DNA of 64,000 bases. Source: Bacillus sp. 103mf. GTDB taxonomy: Bacteria; Bacillota; Bacilli; Bacillales; Bacillaceae_G. The stretch spans positions 22,150-86,149 of the forward strand of contig NZ_FPAF01000016.1 in assembly GCF_900116295.1 (NCBI RefSeq), in the 5' to 3' direction. Below, in pieces: positions 35,138-43,820 of the stretch (within the stretch, counting starts at the first letter, position 1; each line of letters starts with the position of its first letter). Made by a program: the position numbers and the translations under genes. The notes below the pieces were generated by a model. That model saw nothing but the letters and a program-made list of their open reading frames with translations. It had not been told where the DNA came from and did not search any database.

Positions 35138-36430
35138 ATGCTAGAAAAACGAATACCAATTGCAGTTAGTGATGCAGTCGCACGTGTAATGAAGTATGCA
35201 CAGCGCGGAGAAATTGAGCGCGTACCACTTACGGAAAGTTATGGACGAATTCTTGGGGAAGATGTAATTGCTGATCATGATGTGCCTCATTTCGACCGAT
35301 CTCCATACGATGGGTTTGCGATTCGTGCAGAAGATACGAAGAAAGCAAGTTATGAACATCCGGTCGAATTTGAAGTTGTTGGAGAAATTGGAGCTGGTTC
35401 TGTTTTTACAGAGGAAGTGAAGGCATTTCAAGCGGTGCGGATTATGACCGGTGCAGCGATTCCAACTGGTTGTGATGCAGTTGTCATGCTTGAGCTGACA
35501 GAAGGATTTCAAAAAGACGAGAAGACATATATGAAATTGAAGCGTCCGTTTCAGTCAGGCGATAATATTTCACGCAAGGGTGAAGATGTCAGGAAACACC
35601 ATGTGCTTGTCGAAAAAGGAACGACGATTAACCCAGGAGTGGCAGCGCTTCTTGCAACGTTTGGCTATAGTGAAGTGGCCGTTATAAAACGTCCGGTTAT
35701 TGGAATTGTGACGACAGGAAGTGAATTGTTAGAAGTTCATCAGCCGCTTGAACCAGGAAAAATTCGCAACAGTAACTCATATATGATTGCTGCACAAATT
35801 ATGCGAGCAGGCGGAACGGTTCGGTATTACGGACAATTCGCAGATGACTTTGACACTTGCTATGAGATGGTAAAAAAGACAATGGAAGAAGTCGATATTC
35901 TCATTACGACAGGCGGTGTGTCAGTTGGTGATTATGACTACTTACCAGCTATTTATGAAAAGCTTGGAGCGAACGTACTGTTCAATAAAGTAGCGATGCG
36001 CCCGGGAAGTGTAACGACAGTAGCGGAAGTAAATGGAAAATTACTATTTGGATTATCAGGAAATCCATCTGCTTGCTATGTTGGATTTGAATTGTTTGTA
36101 CGTCCGGTTGTTCGAACATTTCTACATATGAAAGAGCCGCATATGTACCGCAGTGATGCCATTTTAATGAAGGGGTTCCCGAAAGCAAATCCATTTACAC
36201 GCTTTGTTAGAGGGAAAGTAGACATTGTAAATGGAAGGCTGCAAGCAGTGCCAGTTGGACTTGATAAATCAAGTGCTGTTTCTTCACTAGCCGATGCAAA
36301 TGCTTTTATCGTCCTGCCAGGTGGCACGCGCGGTTTTGAAGAAGGTATGACTGTTACTGTCTTTTTATTAGACAGAGAGCAAGGAAGTGAGTGGCCGTGG
36401 AAAGAGCCGTTCCAGTCTTACAAATCGTAG
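35138..36430 (+). CDS. moeA: molybdopterin molybdenumtransferase MoeA
   Basis: 430 residues. Inserts molybdate into adenylated molybdopterin. Motifs: [19 protein letters not shown] near residue 50, [35 protein letters not shown] and [16 protein letters not shown] 35138 has better spacing from GAGGTG than the adjacent ATG 35135. It opens a plus-strand run moeA-mobB-moaE-moaD in which successive genes overlap by a few to a few dozen bases. Confidence 0.96.
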   Translation: MLEKRIPIAVSDAVARVMKYAQRGEIERVPLTESYGRILGEDVIADHDVPHFDRSPYDGFAIRAEDTKKASYEHPVEFEVVGEIGAGSVFTEEVKAFQAVRIMTGAAIPTGCDAVVMLELTEGFQKDEKTYMKLKRPFQSGDNISRKGEDVRKHHVLVEKGTTINPGVAALLATFGYSEVAVIKRPVIGIVTTGSELLEVHQPLEPGKIRNSNSYMIAAQIMRAGGTVRYYGQFADDFDTCYEMVKKTMEEVDILITTGGVSVGDYDYLPAIYEKLGANVLFNKVAMRPGSVTTVAEVNGKLLFGLSGNPSACYVGFELFVRPVVRTFLHMKEPHMYRSDAILMKGFPKANPFTRFVRGKVDIVNGRLQAVPVGLDKSSAVSSLADANAFIVLPGGTRGFEEGMTVTVFLLDREQGSEWPWKEPFQSYKS

Positions 36431-36912
36431 GGTATCAAAATAGTGGGAAGACAACTTTGACAGAGAAGCTGATTAAAGCGCTAACGAATGAAGGTGTGAA
36501 AGTAGGCGCGATTAAGCATCATGGGCACGGAGGGTATCCAGAATTGCCGCTGCAAAAAGATAGCGAACGTCATCGCCAAGCTGGAGCGATTGTCAGCGCA
36601 GTGGAAGGGGACGGATTATTGTCTTTATCCGCTCAGCGCGACTGGTCTTTAGAAAAAATTATTCATTTGTATACATGTTTTGAAGCGGAAGTCATAATCG
36701 TTGAAGGATATAAAAAAGAACGATACCCGAAAGTTGTTTTACTTCGGTCAGAGGAAGATGCTTCTTTATTAGAAAGTGTAGAAAATGTGATCGCCGTTAT
36801 TACATGGAATGAGGCTCTAAAAACAGGGCAAGAGAACTATCAAGTTTTTTATATAACAGAAGATGAGAAGTATATAAATTGGTTCGTACAAAGAATGAGG
36901 GATGCAAAATGA
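36397..36912 (+). CDS. mobB: molybdopterin-guanine dinucleotide biosynthesis adaptor MobB
   Basis: 171 residues, P-loop GTPase-like protein with Walker [11 protein letters not shown] at residue 10 and the conserved AIKHHGHGG and IVEGYKKERYPKVV segments. It assists MGD formation. The start lies inside the moeA end; GTG 36397 has better spacing from AAGGAAG than GTG 36391. mobA, whose product makes MGD, is not present in this cluster. Confidence 0.92.
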   Translation: MERAVPVLQIVGYQNSGKTTLTEKLIKALTNEGVKVGAIKHHGHGGYPELPLQKDSERHRQAGAIVSAVEGDGLLSLSAQRDWSLEKIIHLYTCFEAEVIIVEGYKKERYPKVVLLRSEEDASLLESVENVIAVITWNEALKTGQENYQVFYITEDEKYINWFVQRMRDAK

Positions 36913-37379
36913 CAAAAACGTATTTTGAAGTAGTGGATACGCCGATTTCCATTGAAGAAGTAGCGCAGAAAGTCATTCGCCGTGAATGCGGCGCTGTGAC
37001 GACATTCATTGGTACAGTGCGCGAATTTACGAAAGGGCGCCGTACGCTTTACCTAGAGTATGCTGCATACCGTTCGATGGCTGAAAAAATGCTTGCCAAA
37101 ATTGGTGAAGAAACGAAAGAAAAATGGCCAGGAACATATGTGGCCATTTCACATCGCATCGGCACATTGCAAATTTCTGATATTGCGGTTGTTGTTGCCG
37201 TATCGACGCCGCACCGAAAAGCGGCGTATGAAGCGAATGAATATATTATGGAACGCATTAAACAAATTGTTCCCATTTGGAAGAAAGAGTTTTGGGAAGA
37301 CGGTGAGAAATGGATTGGTGATCAATTAGAGCAAACACCGTATCCAAACGGAGAACCAGGAAAGGAGAAAGTGGAATGA
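36909..37379 (+). CDS. moaE: molybdopterin synthase catalytic subunit MoaE
   Basis: 156 residues, large subunit of molybdopterin synthase, which adds two sulfurs to cPMP. Motifs: GAVTTFIGTVREFTKGR near residue 37, LEYAAYRSMAEKML, SHRIGTL, and the catalytic-lysine region PIWKKEFWEDGEKWIG. It overlaps the mobB stop by ATGA (start 36909) and the moaD start by four bases, so translation is probably coupled. Confidence 0.96.
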   Translation: MTKTYFEVVDTPISIEEVAQKVIRRECGAVTTFIGTVREFTKGRRTLYLEYAAYRSMAEKMLAKIGEETKEKWPGTYVAISHRIGTLQISDIAVVVAVSTPHRKAAYEANEYIMERIKQIVPIWKKEFWEDGEKWIGDQLEQTPYPNGEPGKEKVE

Positions 37380-37609
37380 TTACAGTATTATTATTTTCCC
37401 ATCTACAAGAAGAAGCTGGAACACACCAATTACAAATTGATGTACAAAACCTTACGGTAGCAGAGCTGAAGGAGCTTGTAATGAAGGACTACAATGTCTC
37501 CCTTTCTCAGCACATAATGGTAGCAATTAATGAAGAATATGCGAATGAAGATGATATGATCCAAGATGGTGATGTTGTCGCATTGATTCCACCCGTAAGC
37601 GGCGGGTGA
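37376..37609 (+). CDS. moaD: molybdopterin synthase sulfur carrier subunit MoaD
   Basis: 77 residues, ubiquitin-like fold. It ends with the essential VSGG C terminus (IPPVSGG), which MoeB adenylates and a sulfurtransferase thiocarboxylates. It overlaps moaE by four bases. Length is normal for MoaD. Confidence 0.95.
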   Translation: MITVLLFSHLQEEAGTHQLQIDVQNLTVAELKELVMKDYNVSLSQHIMVAINEEYANEDDMIQDGDVVALIPPVSGG

Positions 37610-37613
37610 TTCT

Positions 37614-37651
37614 CTCCTGCCTAATCATGAAAGAACGTGATTAGGCAGGAG
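37614..37651. other. strong hairpin without T-run between moaD and narK
   Basis: CTCCTGCCTAATCA and TGATTAGGCAGGAG form a perfect 14-bp stem with a ten-base loop. The downstream sequence GGAAGCAATAG is not T-rich, so it is unlikely to be a simple terminator. Confidence 0.7.
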
Positions 37652-37700
37652 GGAAGCAATAGAAAATGTGAAATATTGAACAAAATAGGGGGAGAGACTA

Positions 37701-38870
37701 ATGAAAAATCCGAATTTTCAGTTAGGATTACAAACTTCAAATCTTATACTTGGCTTTATGGTATGGGTGATTTTATCTGCTTTAATGCCATTTATTAAAG
37801 CAGACATTGCGTTAACAGCAGGACAGATTTCTCTTGTCACAGCAGTACCAGTCATTTTAGGCTCTATTCTTCGCATTCCAATTGGTTACTGGACCAATCG
37901 TTACGGAGCAAGAAAATTATTCTTTATTAGTTTTATTATTCTATTATTCCCTGTCTTTTATATTAGTATGGCAACATCGATGCTAGATTTAATTATTGGC
38001 GGTTTATTTGCTGGGGTTGGCGGAGCTGTATTCTCTGTAGGGGTAACATCTCTTCTGAAATACTATCCGAAAGAAAAGCATGGCTTTGTAAACGGAATAT
38101 ACGGAATAGGAAATATAGGGACAGCAGTTACATCCTTTCTCGCACCAGTACTTGCAACTTCATTTGGCTGGAGAACAACGGTACAAATGTACTTAATCTT
38201 ACTCGCTGCATTTGCATTAGCAAACTTCCTGTTAGGAGATCGTAACGAGAAAAAGGTAAATACATCATTAACGGAACAAATTAAAGGTGTTTATAAAAAT
38301 GAAAAGCTTTGGTTCTTATGTATTTTCTATTTCTTAACTTTCGGTTCGTTCGTCGCATTTACAGTTTATTTACCGAACTTCCTCGTATCTCACTTCGGCT
38401 TAGCGAAAGTAGATGCGGGATTACGTACAGCTGGTTTTATTGCATTAGCAACAATTATGCGTCCAATTGGCGGCTGGCTCGGCGACAAATTTAATCCATT
38501 TAAAATTTTAATCTTTGTCTTTACCGGTTTAACATTAGCAGGAATTATTTTATCATTCATGCCAAAGATGAATGTATACACATTCGGTTGTTTATTAGTT
38601 GCTTTTTGCGCTGGTACTGGAAATGGAACAATCTTTAAACTTGTACCAATGTATTTCTCAAAGCAAGCTGGTATTGTAAATGGTCTTGTATCGGCACTTG
38701 GTGGACTTGGTGGCTTCTTCCCACCATTAATTTTAACGCTATTATTCCAACTGACAGGCCATTATGCAATTGGGTTTATGGCGTTATCAGAAGTAGCGCT
38801 TGCTTGTTTAGTTATTACTGTTTGGATGTATAGTCAAGAGAAGTTACTGGCGATGTTACAGCATAGATAG
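37701..38870 (+). CDS. narK: nitrate/nitrite transporter NarK
   Basis: 389 residues, 12 transmembrane helices, MFS nitrate/nitrite porter family. GRYWTNRYGARKLF-like loop between helices 2 and 3 (IGYWTNRYGAR). The glycine-rich signature GVGGAVFSVGVTSLL in helix 5 and CAGTGNGTIFKLVP in helix 11 correspond to the nitrate-signature regions. It lies after moaD, and its position suggests it serves the nar enzyme by nitrate uptake and nitrite export. Confidence 0.93.
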   Translation: MKNPNFQLGLQTSNLILGFMVWVILSALMPFIKADIALTAGQISLVTAVPVILGSILRIPIGYWTNRYGARKLFFISFIILLFPVFYISMATSMLDLIIGGLFAGVGGAVFSVGVTSLLKYYPKEKHGFVNGIYGIGNIGTAVTSFLAPVLATSFGWRTTVQMYLILLAAFALANFLLGDRNEKKVNTSLTEQIKGVYKNEKLWFLCIFYFLTFGSFVAFTVYLPNFLVSHFGLAKVDAGLRTAGFIALATIMRPIGGWLGDKFNPFKILIFVFTGLTLAGIILSFMPKMNVYTFGCLLVAFCAGTGNGTIFKLVPMYFSKQAGIVNGLVSALGGLGGFFPPLILTLLFQLTGHYAIGFMALSEVALACLVITVWMYSQEKLLAMLQHR

Positions 38871-38871
38871 G

Positions 38872-38919
38872 AAAAGAAGGTGTCTCCGAAGTGATGATTT
38901 TGGGGATATCTTCTTTTTT
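38872..38919 (+). terminator. narK terminator
   Basis: Imperfect AAAAGAAGGTGTCTCCGAA / TTTTGGGGATATCTTCTTTTTT stem-loop. Confidence 0.75.
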
Positions 38920-39020
38920 CGTATTTTAGGGAATTTGAAAACAAAAATGCAATTTGCTTACTTTTGGCTATCTGATCCTGTTAAAAATCTTTCAAATCTC
39001 GGTGTTAATTTAACTATATG

Positions 39021-39219
39021 TCCATTTAAATTTTCCCGCATATAAGTCTCTGCTATGCAAAATACAACATACAACATGACCGCTACTTGCTTTCTCCCTT
39101 TGTTTTAAACCTCGGATGTGGCAGGAAAAGGCCCTGACCGTTTCTATGCATGGCCAGATGCTCTCGACCTCCAAAAAAAGAAAGAGGTTTTATGTCGATT
39201 TTTAACTTGTATATATGAA
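39021..39219 (-). repeat. repeat family B, copy
   Basis: A minus-oriented full copy with a small internal duplication (ATACAACATACAACATGACC). About 100 bp of AT-rich sequence between the narK terminator and this copy shows nothing recognisable. Confidence 0.85.
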
Positions 39220-39294
39220 GAGGGGGAATTATTTCAATAGTATAAGCATACTAGTTTATAGAGTTTATCTTTATGCATAAGGGGAATGAAGAGA

Positions 39295-39642
39295 ATGGAT
39301 AGAGTGAACAGGGTAGGAAAAAATGATTTCGTTTCTGGTTTTGTGCCACATCATAACCATGGGTCAGTGGATTATACATCTGTTGAGGGAGGACATGTAC
39401 ATCAGTGCCTAGATGTAACATCTCCGCCCATTAAGACACAAGAGGGAGGGCATATACATTATACAGAAGGATATGTATTGTTCGAAGATGGACATACACA
39501 CTATTACAAGGCGTATTCAGGACCAGCAATTCCAGTTGGAAACGGAATGCATGTTCATTATTATGACTTTTATACGACGGAAAATAATGGGCATAAACAC
39601 CATGTTAAGGGAGTAGATCAGCCTGCCCCGGGTGATAAATAA
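39295..39642 (+). CDS. YmaF-like histidine-rich protein
   Basis: 115 residues. Four repeats of the type GGHVHQ, GGHIHYTEGYV, DGHTHYY and GMHVHYY spaced by 20-25 residues match the YmaF family pattern. The many paired His suggest metal binding, but no function is established. ATG 39295 lies ten bases after AAGGGG; the ATG at 39286 is too close to that site. The TAA stop is fused to a repeat A copy. Confidence 0.8.
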   Translation: MDRVNRVGKNDFVSGFVPHHNHGSVDYTSVEGGHVHQCLDVTSPPIKTQEGGHIHYTEGYVLFEDGHTHYYKAYSGPAIPVGNGMHVHYYDFYTTENNGHKHHVKGVDQPAPGDK

Positions 39643-39765
39643 AGTGAAACTTCCATTCGGAGATGCCTTTTCTCCGAATGGTTAGTTGAACCAATCGGGT
39701 TCTTACAAGCAGTTCCTCTTCTCGCAATTCCCATCTTTGCTTACTGCTTGTTAGAGCGGGATAAA
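39640..39765 (+). repeat. repeat family A, diverged copy
   Basis: AAAGTGAAACTTCCATTCGGAG ... CTTCTCCGAATGG forms its own hairpin, followed by CAATCGGG, AGCAGTT and GAGCGGGATAAA. It starts at the YmaF stop codon and abuts a second copy. Confidence 0.8.
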
Positions 39766-39914
39766 GTGAAACTTCCATCAGTGGCGGGGTATTCCTTACT
39801 GATGATTAGTTGAACCAATCGGGCGCATGCCAGCAGTTATCCCCCACTTATCTTCTTTGCTTTTCTCTGAATCTTGAGGTGGGGTTTTACTGCCCACGAG
39901 TAGAGGGATAAAGT
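39763..39914 (+). repeat. repeat family A, tandem second copy
   Basis: Shares ATAAA with the previous copy, so two elements lie head to tail. Keeps AAAGTGAAACTTCCATCAGTGG and the end CACGAGTAGAGGGATAAA. The portable ATG is lost here (CTG). Confidence 0.82.
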
Positions 39915-40030
39915 TAATACGCCCCCCTCTTGCTGTTAAATGGCAGCTTGTTTTTGTTCTTAATAATTAAAACGCCAGCGCCTAATAGCAGCTTCAGGAC
40001 AGAAGAAATCACTTTGGAGTCGTCTGTTTG
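39914..40030 (-). pseudogene. possible remnant of an LPXTG-type C-terminal tail
   Basis: On the minus strand a short frame reads KVISSVLKLLLGAG, then VLIIKNKNK and ends after NSKRGAY. A hydrophobic helix followed by positive charge resembles a sortase-sorting tail, but no LPXTG survives and there is no start. The following bases up to 40179 are AT-rich and only hold the promoter region of the DUF2935 gene. Confidence 0.3.
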
Positions 40031-40179
40031 GTAAATAAATTAGAATTATTATTTATGTTGTGATGAATAGAAAAAATAAGATTATTTTTATAGCCAGACT
40101 GAACTTTTATTGATGGTATTTTTACATATATCTATTCATAAGAATAGAACTAGCATAGTATTTACTGGAGGGATTGAAA

Positions 40180-41019
40180 ATGGATAGATTACATCCTGAT
40201 ACGGGTGTTACATCTGGAGCGTTTGTTGAACGATCATTAAATGAAATTCGCTTTTGGTCTAGAATCATGAAAGAGCATTCTTTATTTCTTCGATTGGGGT
40301 TTAGATGTGAGGATACTCAACTAATCCAAGAGGCTAATCAATTTTACCGATTGTTTGAACATATCGAACAAATTGCACATTCCTATACAAATCAAACAGA
40401 TCCTGAGCAAATAAAAAGATTTAATTCAGAAGTACAACAAGCTGCAACTAATATTTTCGGATTTAAACGAAAAATTCTAGGATTAATTCTCACATGTAAA
40501 TTGCCAGGGCAAAATAATTTTCCACTGTTAGTTGATCATACAAGTAGGGAAGCTGATTATTTTAGAAATCGTTTAATTGAATTAAATGCGGGTAAATTGA
40601 ATGCTCTTCCTGATGCCATTATTAAAGAAAATGTTTTCTTTTTAAGGATTATGGCAGACCATGCTAAATTTATTGGTCATCTTCTTGATCCATCGGAAAG
40701 AAAGCTTGTAGATATGGCCCGGAATTTTAGTAATGATTTTGATGAATTGATGTATCAAGCAATTGACTTAGAATCTATGAAACCACAATCTCAAACAGTT
40801 CCTCTTTTAGATCAATTTCTGGATCAAAATCGTGTGTCAGTCACATCTCTTCGGGACTTTAAGAAAACGGCACGTGATTTAATCGAGCAATGTAAAATAA
40901 AGAGTATCATTCACCCACTATTAGCAGACCATGTTTTCCGTGAAGCTGATAGATTCCTTGAAATAATTGATATGTTTGATGCGCATCTTACAAGCGTTAA
41001 ATCACAATCTAGAATGTAA
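40180..41019 (+). CDS. DUF2935 family helical protein
   Basis: 279 residues, all-helical, built of two similar halves each with an E-x2-FW-RIM-x-EH or HPLLADHVFREADRFL-type segment. The spaced His and Glu residues (EHSLFLRLG, DHTSREADYF, DHAKFIGHLL, DHVFREADRF) suggest a ferritin-like or DinB-like metal site. DUF2935 has no assigned function. ATG 40180 follows GGAGG. A truncated copy of its C terminus follows directly. Confidence 0.85.
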   Translation: MDRLHPDTGVTSGAFVERSLNEIRFWSRIMKEHSLFLRLGFRCEDTQLIQEANQFYRLFEHIEQIAHSYTNQTDPEQIKRFNSEVQQAATNIFGFKRKILGLILTCKLPGQNNFPLLVDHTSREADYFRNRLIELNAGKLNALPDAIIKENVFFLRIMADHAKFIGHLLDPSERKLVDMARNFSNDFDELMYQAIDLESMKPQSQTVPLLDQFLDQNRVSVTSLRDFKKTARDLIEQCKIKSIIHPLLADHVFREADRFLEIIDMFDAHLTSVKSQSRM

Positions 41020-41021
41020 TT

Positions 41022-41132
41022 AATCCTTTACTAGCGGATCACGTTGTAAGAGAAGCGAAGCATTTCCTCTTTATGATTCACGTTTTAGAACAGCGATTAA
41101 AACTAAAACAAATGGAGCAATTCGGACAGTAA
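41022..41132 (+). pseudogene. C-terminal fragment of a second DUF2935 gene
   Basis: In the frame shifted relative to the intact gene, the sequence reads NPLLADHVVREAKHFLFMIH and then VLEQRLKLKQMEQFGQ before TAA 41130-41132. The intact gene ends HPLLADHVFREADRFLEIID. The match begins right at the end of the intact gene, so this looks like the remains of a tandem duplicate whose front part was deleted. Confidence 0.75.
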
Positions 41133-41310
41133 TCATATAGCTAGGATTCTCTAGTTTTAATATGGATATTGAATCATACTCTCCAAACCTTTATTATGAA
41201 TATATTGGATGTTATGTATTATTTTGGAGTTCTTGTTTTTTGACATATCAATTGCAAGATTTACGCTAGCTTTTATGTCAATTGTATATACATAGTAAAG
41301 GTGGATTTAC

Positions 41311-41514
41311 ATGTTCTTTCAGAAATATAAAGGTTTAATTCTTGCAGTAGCTGGTGCTGTTATTTACATGGTCACAACACTTTATTTTAAAGATTTAGAG
41401 TATGGATATAGAGTGTGTATCAAAATATTTGCGGCAATCATGATAATTGTTGGAGGGATTATGATTGAGGATTCAAATCGCTTCTATAAAAAGCAGAGAG
41501 ATAACAATGTATGA
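41311..41514 (+). CDS. small two-helix membrane protein
   Basis: 67 residues: short basic N terminus (MFFQKYKG), helix LILAVAGAVIYMVTTLYF, helix IKIFAAIMIIVGGIMI and a basic tail (NRFYKKQRD). A good ribosome-binding site (AAAGGTGG) precedes the ATG. No family recognised. Confidence 0.6.
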   Translation: MFFQKYKGLILAVAGAVIYMVTTLYFKDLEYGYRVCIKIFAAIMIIVGGIMIEDSNRFYKKQRDNNV

Positions 41515-41548
41515 CATATGATCGTTTAAAACGATACATGTACAGGAG

Positions 41549-41588
41549 AGTGCCTACCGAGTATAAACTTGGAGGCGCTTTGTTTTGT
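41549..41588 (+). terminator. imperfect terminator
   Basis: AGTGCCTACCGAG / CTTGGAGGCGCTT stem followed by TGTTTTGTTT. Confidence 0.5.
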
Positions 41589-41614
41589 TTATAAAATAAA
41601 AAGGAGAATAGTGT

Positions 41615-41920
41615 ATGAAAACAAGGTACATCGTTCAATTCGGGATAGCAATTATCTTCTTCAGCGTTTCCGCTCTTATTAGTTGGTACGAAGGAAGTAA
41701 TCTAATCGAGGATTCATTTGAATGGAAATATTCCGCTAAGTTTACGAATTATTTTAAAGGGCCAGTTTCAAATTATGACGACATTTTGCAAATCGATTTT
41801 TTTGTATATGCAGCTAAGTTTTATCCTATACCAGTGTTGATTATGGTTGCGAGTTTTGGGTATATGTTGTTTTTAAGTATGTATCTTATTTTGAAGAAAA
41901 GAGGCATTTATAAAGTTTAG
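41615..41920 (+). CDS. DUF4306-family membrane protein
   Basis: 101 residues. An N-terminal helix (IVQFGIAIIFFSVSALISWY), an extracytoplasmic loop (EGSNLIEDSFEWKYSAKFTN) and a C-terminal helix (FYPIPVLIMVASFGYMLFLS) make up the DUF4306 layout known from the B. cereus group. AAAGGAG precedes the ATG. The function is unknown. A degenerate copy of the last third lies at 43821-43946, on the other side of the LPXTG gene. Confidence 0.8.
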   Translation: MKTRYIVQFGIAIIFFSVSALISWYEGSNLIEDSFEWKYSAKFTNYFKGPVSNYDDILQIDFFVYAAKFYPIPVLIMVASFGYMLFLSMYLILKKRGIYKV

Positions 41921-42013
41921 AAGTAGTTATGTATACTGATAATCTGCTTTTTTCCGAAAATAAATGAGCGTTTCACACATTTCATTCCTACTTTGTCATA
42001 ATGTTTGTGAAGT

Positions 42014-42067
42014 AAAAAGAAATCAAATTGATCCTCATAAAAGGATTCAATCTGATTTCTTTTTTTA
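42014..42067. terminator. convergent terminator
   Basis: A long stem (AAGAAATCAAATTGATCCT / AGGATTCAATCTGATTTCTT) between the DUF4306 and LPXTG genes, with A and T runs at the two ends. Confidence 0.82.
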
Positions 42068-42073
42068 TTTCTA

Positions 42074-43717
42074 TTATTCTCCTTCTCGCTGTGCCTTTCT
42101 TCGCAAGAACCAAGCTCCAAGGAGTGCAAGAGCTCCAGCGATTCCAGTTGTTTCAACAGCAGAACCTGTTTCTGGAAGTGATTGTGATTTTGTTGAGTTG
42201 TTAACTTGACCTGTTCCATTTGTGTTACTGTTATTAGAATTGTTATTGCCACTGTTAGAATTTCCATTGTCATTAGAGTTGTTATTGCCGTTGTTGGAAT
42301 TTCCGTTATTATTGTTATTCCCATTTCCATTGTTTGTATTATCTGTTTGTGAGAATACTAGTTTTGTTGATTCACTCTCTAACCATTTATCAGTCTTTTT
42401 GTATCGAATGAGGGCTTTTTTACCTTCTTCGACTGAAAGGTGTCCATTAATCATGAAATCATGCCATGTTTTTCCTTCATCAAGAGAGTATTCCATATGT
42501 TGAGTTACGCCTAAAATCTTCTTGTTTTTCATATCAGCAAGGACAACTGGTGCATCTGGACGATCACTGTGAGTTGAGAATTGATAATCAAAATAATAAC
42601 CAAAAGCCTCTTGCCCATTATCAGGCTTAAAATCTTGCTGTAACAATTCGAGATGCTTTTTCGCAAATGGTCCATTTTTTAAATCAAATTTATTTTCTTC
42701 GATATTTAAATAAAAAAGTTTAGACGTGTTTAAGTTAGGCAAATCAGTCAGTGCATTGTTATTTAATTGTACATTACGAAGTATTGCGTTTGGATTGAAC
42801 TGTATAGAAGAAAGTGCATTGCGTTCTGCAAGGAGATCGTGCAATGCGACTTGATTTTCTAAGTTTAAATTTTTTAGGTTGTTGTTATTTACATCGAGTA
42901 TTTGTAGTTTCGATTCTTTTGGTAAACGTAATTCTTTCATACCATTATGTATAGCTGACAGATCGGTTAGTTTCGTTTGGTTAGATACATCTAATACAGC
43001 AATTTGATTGTTTTCTAAATGCAATGATTGTAGATCTTTATTTTCAGATAAAGAAAGTGCGTTGATTCCTAAGTTGCTTATAGCTAAGTGCTTCAGTTTC
43101 TTATTGCTTGATAGATCAATAGAAAGAGACGATTTAGTTAATGCCGTATTTACATTATTATTTGCATACAAATTAAGGTCTTCTAAATTCGGTAATAACT
43201 GAAATCCTTGTAAAGAAGTGAATGTTCCCTCGTTTGTAATATAAAGCTTTGTTACTTGTTTTAATTCTTCTTCTGTTACTTTATCGTCAGGTGTTTTTTC
43301 AAGTTCACTAGCAACTGCATCGGCAATGGTTGCGTCAGGGAACATTTCTGAGATTGTTTGTTTTACTGGAGCTTGTGCTTGTTGGTTTGTTTCCTCTTTT
43401 AATTTTTCTTCTTTTGTAGGTTCCGTTTGCTGAGGTGTTGGTTTATTTTCTTGTGAAGATGGAGCCGCTGTTTGGCTTTGTTTTTGTACAGGCTTTGCTT
43501 GTTCAGTTGGTTTTTGTTCTTGTTCGGACTTGGATTCTTGTTTTTGCACAGTTTCAGGAGCATTCGTTTGTTTTGATTCAAGTTCTTTCTGATTTACAGT
43601 TTCTTTTTTTTCTTCTGAAGTAACAGTCTTTGTTTCGTTCGTTTGAGCAAACGTACTCATAGGTTGCAGTAATAAGGATGTAGCTGCGACTGCTGGTAAA
43701 GTGTATTTTTTCTTCAC
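42074..43717 (-). CDS. LPXTG-anchored leucine-rich-repeat surface protein (internalin-like)
   Basis: 547 residues. The parts, in order: signal peptide (YTLPAVAATSLLLQPMSTFAQ), a Gln/Lys/Glu/Pro-rich spacer (residues 25-125), about eight degenerate leucine-rich repeats (130-330: LPNLEDLNLYANN, LKHLAISNLGI, LQSLHLENNQI), a DUF4073-like beta domain (VVLADMKNKKILGV, MEYSLDEGKTW), an Asn/Gly/Ser stalk (460-505), and the sortase signal LPETG at about 514 with hydrophobic tail and RRK. It would be displayed on the cell wall and could bind host or environmental ligands. GTG 43717 follows GAGGTGG. Confidence 0.9.
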   Translation of the reverse strand: MKKKYTLPAVAATSLLLQPMSTFAQTNETKTVTSEEKKETVNQKELESKQTNAPETVQKQESKSEQEQKPTEQAKPVQKQSQTAAPSSQENKPTPQQTEPTKEEKLKEETNQQAQAPVKQTISEMFPDATIADAVASELEKTPDDKVTEEELKQVTKLYITNEGTFTSLQGFQLLPNLEDLNLYANNNVNTALTKSSLSIDLSSNKKLKHLAISNLGINALSLSENKDLQSLHLENNQIAVLDVSNQTKLTDLSAIHNGMKELRLPKESKLQILDVNNNNLKNLNLENQVALHDLLAERNALSSIQFNPNAILRNVQLNNNALTDLPNLNTSKLFYLNIEENKFDLKNGPFAKKHLELLQQDFKPDNGQEAFGYYFDYQFSTHSDRPDAPVVLADMKNKKILGVTQHMEYSLDEGKTWHDFMINGHLSVEEGKKALIRYKKTDKWLESESTKLVFSQTDNTNNGNGNNNNNGNSNNGNNNSNDNGNSNSGNNNSNNSNTNGTGQVNNSTKSQSLPETGSAVETTGIAGALALLGAWFLRRKAQREGE

Positions 43718-43820
43718 TAGAAACCACCTCTGAATTTTGAATTTTAAAAAACATCACAAGAAATTTATACCAAAAATTACAATAATAATCAATATAATTA
43801 AATTTTTTGTAGGTTTTTCT

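Noticed and set aside
36391-36396. mobB start at GTG 36391
   Set aside because: The spacing from AAGGAAG is too short; GTG 36397 is better placed.
37667-37682. TGTGAAATATTGAACA, an Fnr-like half-palindrome before narK
   Set aside because: Its centre is only about 26 bp from the narK start codon, so a class II start would fall inside the gene; the second half-site is also poor.
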